From contig JASFAU010000018.1 of the NCBI GenBank assembly GCA_039704465.1, forward strand, positions 310,001 through 374,000: a DNA stretch of 64,000 bases. Direction: 5' to 3'. Below, one piece after another: positions 23,007 to 33,652 of this stretch. Made by a program: the position numbers and the translations under genes. Within the stretch, counting starts at the first letter, position 1; each line of letters opens with the position of its first letter. A model generated the notes under the pieces. That model made no database searches. It saw only the letters and a list, made by a program, of their open reading frames with translations, and had not been told where the DNA came from. The DNA is from Plasmodiophora brassicae (Eukaryota > Endomyxa > Phytomyxea > Plasmodiophorida > Plasmodiophoridae).

Positions 23007-24546
23007 ATGGCGTGCTGTCCAGGGCGGCTCCCCCAGGACGAACAGGAGGTCCACGCGTCGACGTCCATCAACCGGATCCTGGTCAGCGAGAGGGCGAAAG
23101 CGCGCATTCCCCAGTGCCTGCTTCTGGGGACCGGCGAATCCGGCAAGGTGATCGGATCCGATTCCGGATCGCGAAAGCATGCCGTGAGCTGATCATTGCC
23201 GTCCGTCTAGTCGACCATATTCAAACAGATGCGAATGCTGCATGGGGCCGGGTACTCGGAGGCACAACTGACGGAGGCCCGGGTCATGATCCGAGCGGCC
23301 ATCCGCAAGGACGTTGCCGCGCTCGCCGAGGCGGCCCGGTCCCGGCGCATCCTCGACCAGGTTGGGGTCGACAACGCCGCCTACCCTAGCAATGTCCAGG
23401 CGGCAATCGATACCATCGCCGCCAGCGCGGACGACGTGCCATTGGAGCAACTCGTCGACCAGATCGAGTTGATGTGGGCGGACCCTACTGTGCGGAAAGT
23501 ACGTTGCCTCAAGGTAGGTGAACGAACAGGCCTGACGTTGTAGCAGGTATACGACCTGAGGCACCTCTACCAACTGTCAGATGGGGCGCATTACTTCCTC
23601 GACAACATCGGGATTGCCGCAAAGGTCGGCACCCAACGTGCGTTGGTCCCCGTTCGCACAGCTGAAACAGACGCAGGGCGATTGGGTGCCAAACACCGAG
23701 GACCTCATACGCACCCGCGTGCGAACAAACGGCGCCGTTGACCAGGTCCTCAACTTCCGTAACAACGGTGACGTACCGTGGCGCCGATGGTGTCGTCGGT
23801 CGCTGTGCCTGAACGTCGATTGCAGAGCAGTTACGGATGGTTGATGTCGGTGGGCAACGCAGCGAAAGGAGAAAATGGTAATGACGAGGCAGGCGGATAA
23901 CGCTCGGTGCGCATGGTGTGACGCGCTTGCAGGGCCGGAATGTTCGAGGGCGTGACCGCAGTGATATTCGTCACTGCCATATCCGACTACGGGTCCAAGT
24001 GCTTCGAGGTCTGCGAACCACGTCCGTCACCCGTCGGCCTAGTTTGAACCGTCAACGCAAGGATGACGCCACCGATCGGATCGCTGAATCCCTGGACGTC
24101 TTCGGGCAGGTCTGCGCCGAGCCGATGCTGGCGAACGCTGCGGTCATCCTCTTCCTGAACAAATGCGGTCAGTCTGGACTGCCCTGCCTTGGGGACAAAG
24201 CTGAGTGATGCTGTCGGTCACTGAACAGATCTGTTCGATGCGAAGCTGAAGACGGTGCCCTTCGCGAATTACTTTGACGACTATTTCGGGGACGGCAGTT
24301 ATGATTCGGCGGGAAAGTACCTGAAGAAGCAGTTCACGTCTGCCGCTGAGAGCGCGTTCAAGGCGGTCGGCCGCCCTGACCGAATCCTGAAGGTTCGTTT
24401 CGGCACCCGGTTAACCCGCTCTCCACGTAACGATCCGCTGCCGCCAGGTGCACTTTACGACAGCAATCGACAGGAACAACGTCCGCAAGGTGTTCGACGA
24501 CGTCCGAAAAGTCGTCCAGGAAAACGCTCTGAAACAGATAGTATGA
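23007..24546 (+). CDS. Heterotrimeric G-protein alpha subunit 2
   Basis: Paralogue of the gene at 16031-17556. Nine exons (23007-23147, 23211-23498, 23547-23624, 23662-23767, 23826-23877, 23933-24008, 24062-24167, 24229-24392, 24448-24546) sum to 1110 nt, 369 residues. Motifs: MACCPG (dicysteine, no Gly2), GTGESGK/ST split by a phase-0 intron, RTRVRTNG with the switch I arginine, DVGGQRSERRKW, NKCD, and FTTAID at G5. The C terminus is ALKQIV, one residue longer than gene 1 and different in the last positions, the region that sets receptor choice in this family. All eight introns sit at the same codons as in gene 1, so the duplication kept the full gene structure. Both copies share the unusual AGMFE after switch II. 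Confidence 0.93.
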
Positions 24547-24778
24547 AACGACTACCCCGGGACACGAATGCACACGGACTGCAGTCGCCTCGTCGGCCCG
24601 GTGCCCGCAACGTGCCGGCAACGCCAATGCCGTGCCAGCAGCAACAACGAACAGTGGTGTGTGGCCTGTGGAGCGCCCGGCCGCGCTGCAGCTACCTAAC
24701 TGCAGTGGGGGAAAAGCGCGCCGAATTCAGCGGGAGCCGTCGTCGTGCGGCAGCGACGACGCGCGGTCATTTTGGAAA

Positions 24779-25951
24779 ATGGCGCGTCCGGCGCCGAGCA
24801 GCTGGAGCGATCTGGCGGTGCTGCTGGCCTGCGGCGGCGGCACGGGCGGCGACGACGACGACGACGAAGCAGGCGACGAACAGGAGCAGGCGGAGACGTG
24901 TGACGGCGTTGTCGGCGAGGTGGTGCGCCCGAACACCAGGCTGATCGATCTGTGCGGGCTGATCAGCCAGGAGGAGGGGCTGGAGGTGCCCCTGTCGCCG
25001 GCGCTGCCCGTGTCCCCAGATGACCTGGACGTTGCAGCACATGAGACGTCGTCTGAGGAGCGCTGCGAGACTGCGCCTACGCCCCATGATGAACGTCGTC
25101 CAGCTGATGTTGGGCCGGATCGGAAGGACGACCCAGCATCGGCATCGGAAAGTACTATGCCGACGCTGGATTCTCTGCCAGCCACTGGTGACGATGCCGA
25201 TGAACATCCCCTGTCACCGGTCCTGGAGCAACCTCGGCATGGCGACCGACCGGCATTGCCTCACCCGGCACTGCTCGGATCGCCACCGATGCTTCAAGGG
25301 GATCGCAGCGATGAGGACACGGTGGACAACGATGATATCACGCCGGACCGCGACGAAAGTCAGGTATTTGATTTCGCCGGCGCTCCCATCGCCAGGTGGA
25401 GGTCCCGTGTCCCGCTTGTCAACGACGAGAGCCAAGTGTTCGAGTTCGAGTCGTTCACGGCGCCGAATCGCGACCGAGACCCACTCGATGCTACTCGGCA
25501 GCGTCATGGGAACACGGGCGATCCCCGTCCGGTCCCTGCTCAGATCCAGATTCGACCAGCCGAGGCCGAACACCTCTCCGACGATGATGTTGTCGAATCT
25601 GGGCCATTGTCTCCGGCGATCATCTCGAGTTCCCTGCCTGACGATATCGTCAACACGCCACCACCACCACGACCACCAGCTGTTGAGTCCGCTGGGGACC
25701 CATTAACGGTTAGCCCCACTTACGCCGACCGGTTCGACCTCGAACGGTTCAAGCCGGCCAACCGGGAACGGAACTCTCCTGCCTCCAGCACCAAAGAAAA
25801 CGTCGCGCCAGCCAGTGGTACGACGCGTTCTGAACGGGTATCGGCCAGAAGGCCTGGTGAGCAGTCGTCCCTGAAATCGGCGCCTCGTGTCCCCCGATGG
25901 CATCACCGGCGGCCTCCCGTCAAACGGTATAGGCAGACGACGCTGATCTGA
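24779..25951 (+). CDS. Disordered acidic protein with repeated DESQVF motif
   Basis: Single open exon of about 390 codons from the ATG at 24779. Asp/Glu/Ser/Pro dominate, including an Asp run DDDDDEAGDEQEQ, and there is no folded-domain signature. RDESQVFDF and NDESQVFEF are an internal short repeat about 28 residues apart. KENVAP near the end recalls KEN degradation boxes, and the protein ends KRYRQTTLI, a basic stretch with a partial resemblance to PCNA-interacting C termini (Q-x-x-[IL]). These last two points are suggestive only. I do not recognise an orthologue; a nuclear, cell-cycle-linked protein is a guess. Confidence 0.55.
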   Translation: MARPAPSSWSDLAVLLACGGGTGGDDDDDEAGDEQEQAETCDGVVGEVVRPNTRLIDLCGLISQEEGLEVPLSPALPVSPDDLDVAAHETSSEERCETAPTPHDERRPADVGPDRKDDPASASESTMPTLDSLPATGDDADEHPLSPVLEQPRHGDRPALPHPALLGSPPMLQGDRSDEDTVDNDDITPDRDESQVFDFAGAPIARWRSRVPLVNDESQVFEFESFTAPNRDRDPLDATRQRHGNTGDPRPVPAQIQIRPAEAEHLSDDDVVESGPLSPAIISSSLPDDIVNTPPPPRPPAVESAGDPLTVSPTYADRFDLERFKPANRERNSPASSTKENVAPASGTTRSERVSARRPGEQSSLKSAPRVPRWHHRRPPVKRYRQTTLI

Positions 25952-26141
25952 CATGGGCTGGGCGGTATAACTATTTACACGAGTAACTATTATGATGTCG
26001 GTCCAGCCATTCTTACTAATCGACCACAACAGGTAGATTCGTACCGCGTTCGGCCACCGACCCGCCTGCCCCAGCAGATATTCCACGACGGTGGGAGGCA
26101 CGCGAACCAGTTCCCGCCAGATTCGACCGGCAACGGATCCA
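25952..26141. other. Short intergenic spacer
   Basis: AT-richer stretch (ACTATTTACACGAGTAACTA around 25968-25987) between the acidic protein and the coiled-coil gene; presumed terminator/promoter region, nothing specific. Confidence 0.35.
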
Positions 26142-29100
26142 ATGGCGGCGGAGGCTGCCTCGCTGCATGATCCCCCAGCGTCTGCTGGCGACCCGCCACC
26201 ACCGCTGATCGTACCGCCGGCTCCGCCGGTCGACCCGCCCACAACTCGGCTTCGGGTATCGGAACGGGTCCTCTCCGTTGAGACCAGCGCCCTGAAGAAG
26301 CAGGTCAACGCGCTGGAGGATGCCGTCGCGCGCCTGAAGAAGGAGAAGGAGGGGCTCGTCGAGAGAAACGGCGCGCTTCAGGCCTCGTGCAATGACGCGA
26401 GACAGGCGTGTGCACTGGCCCAGAACCAACTCGACGAGGAACGCAGAACGCATGCGGACGCGCTTGATGCCTGCCGGAAGGAGCAGGATGACGCTCGCGA
26501 GAGCCACGAACGCCTGCGGGCGTCTGCTCAGTCCGCCGAGGTCGTCCGCTTGAAGACCGAGGTGGACGAACTTCGAGCCGGCCACGAGGCGACGAGGAGC
26601 GTCTACGAGTCGACGATTGTGCAACAGCGTCAGGTGCATGATGAGGTCGTCGGTCGGATGAAAGCCGACCTGGACCAGGCGCACACGCGAGCCAACGACC
26701 AGGTGGCGCGTTTGAAAAGCGACCACGACAATGCGCTGGCGGCGGCGAGGAAGTCGTACGAGGACGACCTCGAGCGAGACCGGGCGAAGAACGCTGTTGC
26801 CGTTGCCGAGATGCAAGCGAGGCACGAGCAGGCGCAGGAACGCGCCAGGAAACAGGTCGAGCAACTACGATCCGATCATGTGGCCGCGATCGAGTCCTTG
26901 AGGAAGCTGTACGACGACGCGCAACGACACGAGCGCTCCAGGAACGAGGCGGCGCTCGCTGAGCTCAAGGCGGTGCACGATGGCGCGTTGCGCGATGCGA
27001 AGCGGCGGATCGAGGAGGTCCTGTCGGAGAACGACGTCAGGCTGGACGCGTTGCGGAAAGCGCACGATGAAACGCTGCGACTGGAACAGGTGAAGCAGGA
27101 GGCGGCCCTGGCGGATCTTCAGTCCGGCCACGATCAGGCGGTCGCCCAGCTGGGGCGAAGCCTCGACGACCTGCGCCGCGACAACGAGGACGCGCTGCAG
27201 AGGGCGTTCAGGTCGCAGGAGGACGCATCCCTCCTGCAGGCTGCGAAACACGATGCGACCGTGGCCCAGATGCGCGCCGAGTTCGACGCCGACCTGGAAC
27301 GATGCCGGGGGCAGGTCAACGACAAGCAGGCGCAAGTCGAGGCGCTGGAGAAACTCGTCGCGCAGCTGAACGACGAACGCGACAGTGCGAAGCGCCTGGT
27401 GGAGCAGGCACGGGCGCAGGCCATCGAAGCGACTCGCGAACGTGAACGCGCCGACGCGCAGCGCCAGCGTGATGCCCAGGCTGGGGAGGCGGCGCATGAA
27501 GCGGCGCTCAGGGAGGCGAACGACTGGCATGCCGAGCAGGTCGCCAAGCTCGAGGCGCAAGTCTGCGACCTGGAGCGCCAGCTCTGCAACGACCTGGAGC
27601 GGTACGAGCAGGCGTTACGTTCGGCCAATGCCCGGCATGACGTCGCCGTTCGGGACGCCCACGCCCAGCATGACGCGCAGGTCGCCCGCCTGACCAAGCA
27701 GCTCAACGACAATGCCCTGCAGGCGTCCCTCGACCTGGCCGAGATGGCGTCACAGCACGAGGCCGACCTGGCGTCGCTGAAGGCGCAGCAGGAGACGGCG
27801 TTGAAGGCGGCTGCGGCCGAGTATGACGCGTACCGAGGCGAGGCACGTCGCCACCACGAAGACGCGCTGCGGGCGGAGCAGGGCAAGTACCGGGACTGGC
27901 AGCGACAGGTCGACGACGCGTTCGCGAAGACGCTCGCTGGGCGTGATGCCGACCTGAACGCGGCCAAGGCGAAGCTGGCAGGCCTGGAGCGGAAGGCGAT
28001 CGCGGATCGAGAAGCCGCCCTGCAATCGGCAGCGGAACGCCACGAAGCCGCCATGGCCGCCGCCGAGGCTCTTCACCAGCGGGCGCTCGATGACGTGGAG
28101 GCGCGGTGCGAACGCGCCCTGTCTGCACAACGCGCCCAGCACGACGCCACCGACGAGGACCTTCGCAGGGCGCTCCAGGTGGCGCGCACCGAATGGGACG
28201 AGGAACGCGCCCGACTGGCCGACGAGCATCGACGCGCCCTGGCCGACGTGCACGCCTCGTCGGCGACCCTCGGGGAACGCGTCGCCAGCCTGGAGGACCG
28301 CCTGCAGCACGAACGCGCCGAGGCGTCGTCGGCCAGGCGGTCGCTCGAGTTCGCGTTGAACGAGGCGACCGGGTCGCGTTCTGCGCTCCAGCAGCGGTTC
28401 GACGAGTTCAGGGCGCAGGTCGCGTCTGAACGGCAACACGCCGCGTCCGAGGTCGCTGCGCTGCAGGTCGTCGTCGACGACGCTGGCGCCGCCAAGGCGA
28501 AGTTGCTGCTGGAGCTGCGCGCCCTGGCCGATCGTTCCGCCGTCGAGAGGAACGAATCCGCGGAGGCGCTCGCCGCCGCCCATCGACGCGTCGCTCAGCT
28601 GGAGCGCGACGTCGAGGCGGGGACCAGGGCCGTCCAGGCCGCCCAGGACGAACTCCACGATGCGCGCGAGGCGCTGGAGCGGCGGGAGCGATCGGCGCAG
28701 AACGACCTTGCCGAGGTTCGTCTCGACGCTGACACCCGGGCGACACAGCTGGTGGAGGCGTCCACGAAGCAATCGCGGTTTGTGCCGCCTGTCTGCTGAC
28801 GTTCGCCTTCGTCAGTCTGACGCGTCGCAGGTTGCTGTGTCGGGAGAATGCGGCGTTGAAGGACGAACTAACGAACGCGAAGAAGGCGTACGAGGACGGC
28901 CTGGCGCAGGCGGCCTGGAACGCGGCCAGCAGGGAACGGGAACTGCTCGCCGAGGTGGCGTCGGCAACGTCGACGAGCGCCGCCCAAGTACGGGATGTGA
29001 TGCGGGCCCGGGCCGAGCTGGCCGATTCGCTCAAGGACATGGCCTGCCAGCTACAGCGGTCGCGTGCACAGTACGCCCAGCTACGTACGTTGGGGGGCGT

Positions 29101-29825
29101 CCGTACGCGCGCGCGTCGCTCCTGACGCTGCCCCCGCGCGTGCGCGTGCAGGTACGCGAATGGACGAGCTCGAAGCGCAGGCCGACGAGCATCGCGACGT
29201 GGTCACCGAGTGGACGGTGAGAGTCGCGATCCGCGACGCCCAGCTGGACGCGATGCGCGGTCGCCTTCGCGATCAGGTGACGAAGCAGGCGGCGACCCTG
29301 CCGACGTTGCTGGCGCTGGAGGCTGGGACCGTTGCGCTCGGGACGGCGCTCCAGGACGCGATCGCCACCGTGTCCATGGTGAAGGACGTCGCGGACGAAC
29401 GTATCGCCCAGCTCGAGGACGACCTGCAACTCGAGCAACGCAAGCGCCATGCGGCCCGTAGCAACCTGGACGACCTGCTCGACGGCGCGTTCGTGCGGTT
29501 CGGCCCCGTTGCCGGCGGGACCGAAGCGAAATCCCTGGAGCAGGTCGCGGTCCTGCGCCAGCGGATCGCCGCCATGCAGCAGGTCGTCGATCGGTACCAG
29601 GACGAGGAGCGCGTCTTCGAGGAGCACAACCGGATCTTCGCCCGGACGAACGACCTGGCGATCCTGAACGGCGAACAGCACCGGTTGCTGCGCCGGAAGA
29701 TCGCCGACCTGCACATTCGCAGCGAGAACCTGCGCAAGCACGCGCGCCTCGTCGACGCGCGCAACCACCAGCTAACGGAAATGGTTGCCGCGTTGCGGGC
29801 GTCTGCGCTGAGGTACGAACGCTGA
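26142..29825 (+). CDS. Long coiled-coil protein, 1187 residues
   Basis: Three exons (26142-28777, 28831-29084, 29152-29825) sum to 3564 nt. After a Pro-rich head of about 40 residues (PPPPLIVPPAPPVDPP) nearly the whole chain is uninterrupted heptad-rich coiled coil, Ala/Glu/Asp/Arg/Gln/His-rich, with recurrent HDxAL/HExAL spacing that suggests an internal repeat of roughly 30-40 residues. The final about 220 residues are a less repetitive helical region. No motor, kinase or membrane segment. This architecture suits a cytoskeletal, centrosomal, ciliary or Golgi tether protein; none can be preferred. The upstream in-frame extension uses non-ATG codons, so the ATG at 26142 is the start. Very long antisense open frames across it come from GC codon bias. 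Confidence 0.8.
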
Positions 29826-30252
29826 TGCGGCACCGACCGTTCCCACCACCCATCTAATCGGCCTTGCTGACAGGGTGCCGAGAGCCAGGGGGGCTGCGAT
29901 TGAAGGCGTGGCGCCTGACGACGTGCTAGTACCGACGACGACGACGACGACGTTGTCCGTTGTCGTCAAGCAACCAGCGGCGGCTGTGAAGCGTAGCCAT
30001 GGCGCCCCTACCGTCCAGGCCAGTGCCCCGGGTCGCGGGCCCGCTAGACCGAAGACGATCTATATCGATTTCACGAAGACGGGCATCATCCAGAAGCCAG
30101 TGGCCCCGTTCCGATGACGAACCGGTCCATGGTCGGCGCCGCGCCTGCGTTCTGCTTAATCTGTTGCAGAGTGCCCGCAATATAACGCGTCATTAGTCAT
30201 TACAATCATCGCACGATGCGTTTCAGTAATAGTTATCAGCTAGATTTATGGA
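29826..30252. other. Intergenic region with an ACG trinucleotide run
   Basis: 427 bases between convergent genes. An ACG/GAC trinucleotide run of about seven units lies at 29932-29952. A plus-strand frame crosses 29875-30117 but has no ATG and no recognisable content, so I do not call a gene. Confidence 0.45.
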
Positions 30253-31278
30253 TCAGGTACGTATAGGCAAGCCTTGGCCCTCCTGCTTCGTTGATGCCTG
30301 CCTGGGGGCATTCCGAGACGACGACGACGACTCGTACGAGGACGGGATTGGCGCTTCTGTCGACGACCGCCTCGAAGACGACCCGTCCGATTGGCTGGTG
30401 CCGTTGTCAGTGCGGGTATCCACGCGCGGCTTGGGCAGGAAAGCAGGCGACGACGGTGCTGGGGCGACAGTCACTACCGGCAGGTGGTTCACTTGCAGGT
30501 ACTTGTCGTGCTCGTCCATCATCTTCTTGAGCAGCGCCGCGTTCAGTTCATCGATTGCTTTGACGTTGCCGGTCGCCGTCGCCGTATGCTTATTGAGGAC
30601 GCCGAGCGACTCGTTGCGCGTCCTGCTTGTCGCCGCCAAATCGGACAGGAACGTTTCGTTATGGCTGGTTGGCGAATCACGCACGGTCGCGTTCGATACG
30701 TTTGAAGCATTAGGGGACACCGACGGTTGCGACGTCCTTCCCAGCGGAACAGGTGCATAGGTTCGATTGGACCGATGAACGTCAGCAGGCACCGGCACTG
30801 TTGTCGACGATGTGACATTATTCGAGGCACCAGTGCGCGCAGGAACCGAGTCGGCGTTGCCGGTGAATCCCGACGCTTCACGGGCGTCTCCCGTGCTCGA
30901 CGACGGCAACCTTCCCTGCGGCTTCTGCCGTGGAGCAGGACGCGCCGACTCTGACGACGACGCCCTCGTCACCGATGGATTCCCAGACGATGATGACGGA
31001 ACGTAGTCACGATCGGCCTGCTTCGAGTTCGAGCGTTGCCATTTGGCGTCGCCGGAATCCTTCGATCGTGATGGTGCTCCTTCGGGAACGTAGTCCCCAG
31101 CACGGCTAGGCGGTTGGTTGTTGGCGGGGACAGGAGCCGTTGTTGCACTCGGCACGTAATCATCACTGGCCCCTGGTACGTAATCCTTCACTTCGACGGC
31201 CAGTTTCAGTGGCGCCGCCAACGCCAGCTGACCAACAGCAATGAGTACAGCCAGGAAGCAGGCCTTGCGTTCAAACAT
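30253..31278 (-). CDS. Secreted Ser/Thr-rich protein with DYVP repeats
   Basis: Single-exon 341-residue protein. Residues 1-21 (MFERKACFLAVLIAVGQLALA) are a clean signal peptide. The mature N-terminal half contains DYVP four times (DYVPGAS, DYVPSAT, DYVPEGA, DYVPSSS), and the protein is rich in Ser/Thr/Pro/Asn with many NxS/T sites (NVTSS, NASNVSNATV, NETF, NESL, NGTS), so heavy glycosylation is likely. A short amphipathic segment IDELNAALLKKMMDEHDKYLQV sits in the C-terminal third. No transmembrane helix or GPI-type tail. I recognise no family; a secreted or wall-associated low-complexity protein is the plain reading. Confidence 0.75.
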   Translation of the reverse strand: MFERKACFLAVLIAVGQLALAAPLKLAVEVKDYVPGASDDYVPSATTAPVPANNQPPSRAGDYVPEGAPSRSKDSGDAKWQRSNSKQADRDYVPSSSSGNPSVTRASSSESARPAPRQKPQGRLPSSSTGDAREASGFTGNADSVPARTGASNNVTSSTTVPVPADVHRSNRTYAPVPLGRTSQPSVSPNASNVSNATVRDSPTSHNETFLSDLAATSRTRNESLGVLNKHTATATGNVKAIDELNAALLKKMMDEHDKYLQVNHLPVVTVAPAPSSPAFLPKPRVDTRTDNGTSQSDGSSSRRSSTEAPIPSSYESSSSSRNAPRQASTKQEGQGLPIRT

Positions 31279-31414
31279 ATCAATAACACTTACAGAGGAA
31301 GACGAGAGGATATCGCTGACCGTACTGCACTGCGGGTGTTGATGATGTCAACGTCGTGACGTCAACTGGACGGACCGTGACGTCAACTGACGAGCATTCA
31401 GCATCGCGTTGGTT

Positions 31415-32713
31415 TTACCCGAGGCGCCCGGTGATCATCCAGCCACTGAAAGGCACCACAGCCGGTCTCGCGACCGAACGTGCATGTCCAGTAGTATCTT
31501 CCAACCGACTCCGTTCGGAAGACGGGCTTGAGTTCCATCGCGACGCCGCATCGGCACTGGGGCGCCACCTGAACTCGTCCTTGTACATGCGGAACGTGAT
31601 GTTGTACCGGGCATCGCCGCAGATCGGATGCCGGGTCACCACCGCCTTCTGCCTCGGCAGTTCGTGCTTGAACTCTTCCTGGGTCGGCGCGAACATAACC
31701 AGCAGGGAACGGTTCGGGAGAACGACGTTGTACGTGACCTTGCAGGGACTATTGTGCCGAGGGATGCGACGAAACCGGAACGTCCTCCCGGCGCCAAGCT
31801 GGAGGGACAGCAGACGGATCAGAACGGGGCCGTTCGCACCAGCGTCTTCGAACGTACCGTCAGGGACGCAATGACAGGCCTCGGGCCAATGTACGTCAGT
31901 TTGTCGGAATGCGGGCCGAACGACTCCTGCCCGTTCGCGTATTCGTTCGCGACGGCCACGTTCGCCGTCCACCGGTCGCCGTCGTTGACGTACGGGTCCT
32001 GCGCTTCGCGAGCCAGTAGACGCTCCCTGACCTTGGCCTGCACCATGTCCCGTGCTCGGGCCAGCACGGGGCTGAACGTCCGCTTCTTGGTCGCCTCGCC
32101 AGACCAGAAATACAACGTGGCCCTCTGGGGGTCGTCCGCGTAGAACGCCGCCTTGTGGTTCGCGAACACTTCTGAATGGCAGATCGACCATTAACCACGA
32201 GGGAGCGCGTGTGCAGAGTGCAAGAGCCAGACCTTTCTCATTGATGTAGAACTTCGGGTGATCCCAGGAGTCGGCTTCGGCCGTGAAGAACCGAATGAGA
32301 TCGTCGGCCAGGTCGTCGGGGATGAAATCGGGGTACAATTCGCAGGGGACATGCTCAGTGATGTTCCCAGCGTCCAGTTGCACGGCGTCGTCGGTCGTCT
32401 TCCGCGCCGGTTGCGCGGTCCATTTCAGCATCTGGAGCGCATCCTTCGCCGGGCCAGACGCACCGCGAGGCACGGTCGCTGGGCCGGGCGACGACACGGA
32501 TGGCTTCGGTTTCTTGGCCGCGGGACGGGCGTGCTCTTCTGGCGAACCCCGTTTACGTCCATAGCTGCCGTCGGCGCTGACGACCATGGCGACCGACCTC
32601 TCGACGCTGCCCTGGCCGTCGCGGGCGGCCGCACGCAGGACCTCCAGCGGATGCGAATCGCCGAAAATCTCCACGAGCTGCGGCAGCACATCGTCGACGG
32701 CATCATTGGCCAT
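31415..32713 (-). CDS. CUE-domain AlkB-type 2-oxoglutarate/Fe(II) dioxygenase
   Basis: Predicted AlkB-family demethylase for alkylated nucleic acid. The start at 32713 (MANDAVDD) opens a CUE-like ubiquitin-binding helix bundle (VLPQLVEIFGDSHPLEVLRAA...VERSVAMVVS), followed by a basic linker KKPKPS. The catalytic domain follows: VPCELYPDFIPDDLADDLIRFF, then across introns HKAAFYAD, YANGQESFGPHSDKLTYIGP (iron-binding HxD), FRFRRI, EFKHELPR (second iron His) and DARYNITFR (2-oxoglutarate Arg plus the AlkB Arg). Frames switch near 32190 and 31870, where short introns remove WLMVDLPFRS-type and TVRSKTL-type read-through; the exact junctions are not fixed. The last residues to 31415 may be read-through beyond the natural end. 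Confidence 0.78.
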   Translation of the reverse strand: MANDAVDDVLPQLVEIFGDSHPLEVLRAAARDGQGSVERSVAMVVSADGSYGRKRGSPEEHARPAAKKPKPSVSSPGPATVPRGASGPAKDALQMLKWTAQPARKTTDDAVQLDAGNITEHVPCELYPDFIPDDLADDLIRFFTAEADSWDHPKFYINEKGLALALCTRAPSWLMVDLPFRSVREPQGGVLRGRPPEGHVVFLVWRGDQEADVQPRAGPSTGHGAGQGQGASTGSRSAGPVRQRRRPVDGERGRRERIRERAGVVRPAFRQTDVHWPEACHCVPDGTFEDAGANGPVLIRLLSLQLGAGRTFRFRRIPRHNSPCKVTYNVVLPNRSLLVMFAPTQEEFKHELPRQKAVVTRHPICGDARYNITFRMYKDEFRWRPSADAASRWNSSPSSERSRLEDTTGHARSVARPAVVPFSGWMITGRLG

Positions 32714-33008
32714 GATGACGTACGCCGGAACTGCAAGCAGCGCAACTCCGCCGCACTGCCTGTTGCCGCAGCGCCTCCAACTCCGAAGCGTTACAGTGGG
32801 CTCCCGCGTCGCCATCTTGGTGTTGGCGCAGGCGCCAGCATCCACTGGCTCAGTGGGCAAGGCGTTGATTCCTTTCGACGTTGCTTTCAAGTAGTCACAT
32901 GTTTGTGGATGGTCGTGCGCGCGAGCGTACAGACGCAATCGAATCACGAAACGGGTACATTTTCGAACGACGACACATAATACGAGCGCGCATGCGGGGT
33001 GCTGATGA

Positions 33009-33420
33009 TCAGGTGCTGCGCCTGTTCCACTTCCACCACCTTCGCGTCTGTTGGGGAGTAGTACGGGATGTCGATGCTGCTGGTTGGCGCTTCTCGCAGT
33101 GACTATGGAGCTGCTTGATGATGGAGACGTAGCTATCGGGCTTATTCGCGGGACGGTCTGTTGACTCTGTCACGTCGTGTTGTCGTGCCAGCGCAGGAAC
33201 GTCTGGCGGCACCCGTGCCGATATAGTCCCCGGTCACCTGTAGCTCAAAGCAGGAAAGTGTGCCCACGATGAGGATGCCAGAGTCGCGAACGTCGCTCCG
33301 GTTGGGGACCTCGCGGGAAGCGGACGGTTCGACGACATGTTCTGGACCGTCACCGGAACGGCGCGTGGCAGCGTCAATTGAGCTGCTGTGGACGGGGATC
33401 AGGATCAGGAACGCCCACAT
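33009..33420 (-). CDS. Possible small secreted protein (two exons)
   Basis: A Met at 33420 begins a hydrophobic leader (WAFLILIPVHSS) followed by a polar stretch to CFELQ, then a possible short intron and a second open segment (RPANKPDSYVSIIKQLHSHCEKRQPAAS). The two parts are in different frames and the splice junction is not certain. No family is recognised. Confidence 0.3.
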
Positions 33421-33652
33421 GCTGCTGACACGGGCGCAATATCCGGTGGTTACTACCTACGCCATGGGGTCGACCCCCTACGGTTGATTCTTTGCCGGCC
33501 CCAGCAGCATCTCGTTCCAGCACCCGCGCCGTTGTCGACTCCCGGTTGAACAATCTCTATGTAGCTGCGTTTAAGAGACCTGGTTTATACAGATGACAGT
33601 CGGCGAAAAGCAGAAGCGAGGTGATGGAGGTGTCCACCGGACGGTTACAGGC

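Noticed and set aside
27134..28772. Two minus-strand open frames of about 300-340 codons opposite the coiled-coil gene
   Set aside because: Antisense of Ala/Glu/Arg heptads gives open Ser/Ala/Arg or Leu/Arg frames; no motif, and the plus frame is a coherent 1187-residue model.
29875..30117. Plus-strand frame with an ACG repeat (Thr run)
   Set aside because: It has no ATG start, no recognisable content and no clear splice acceptor.
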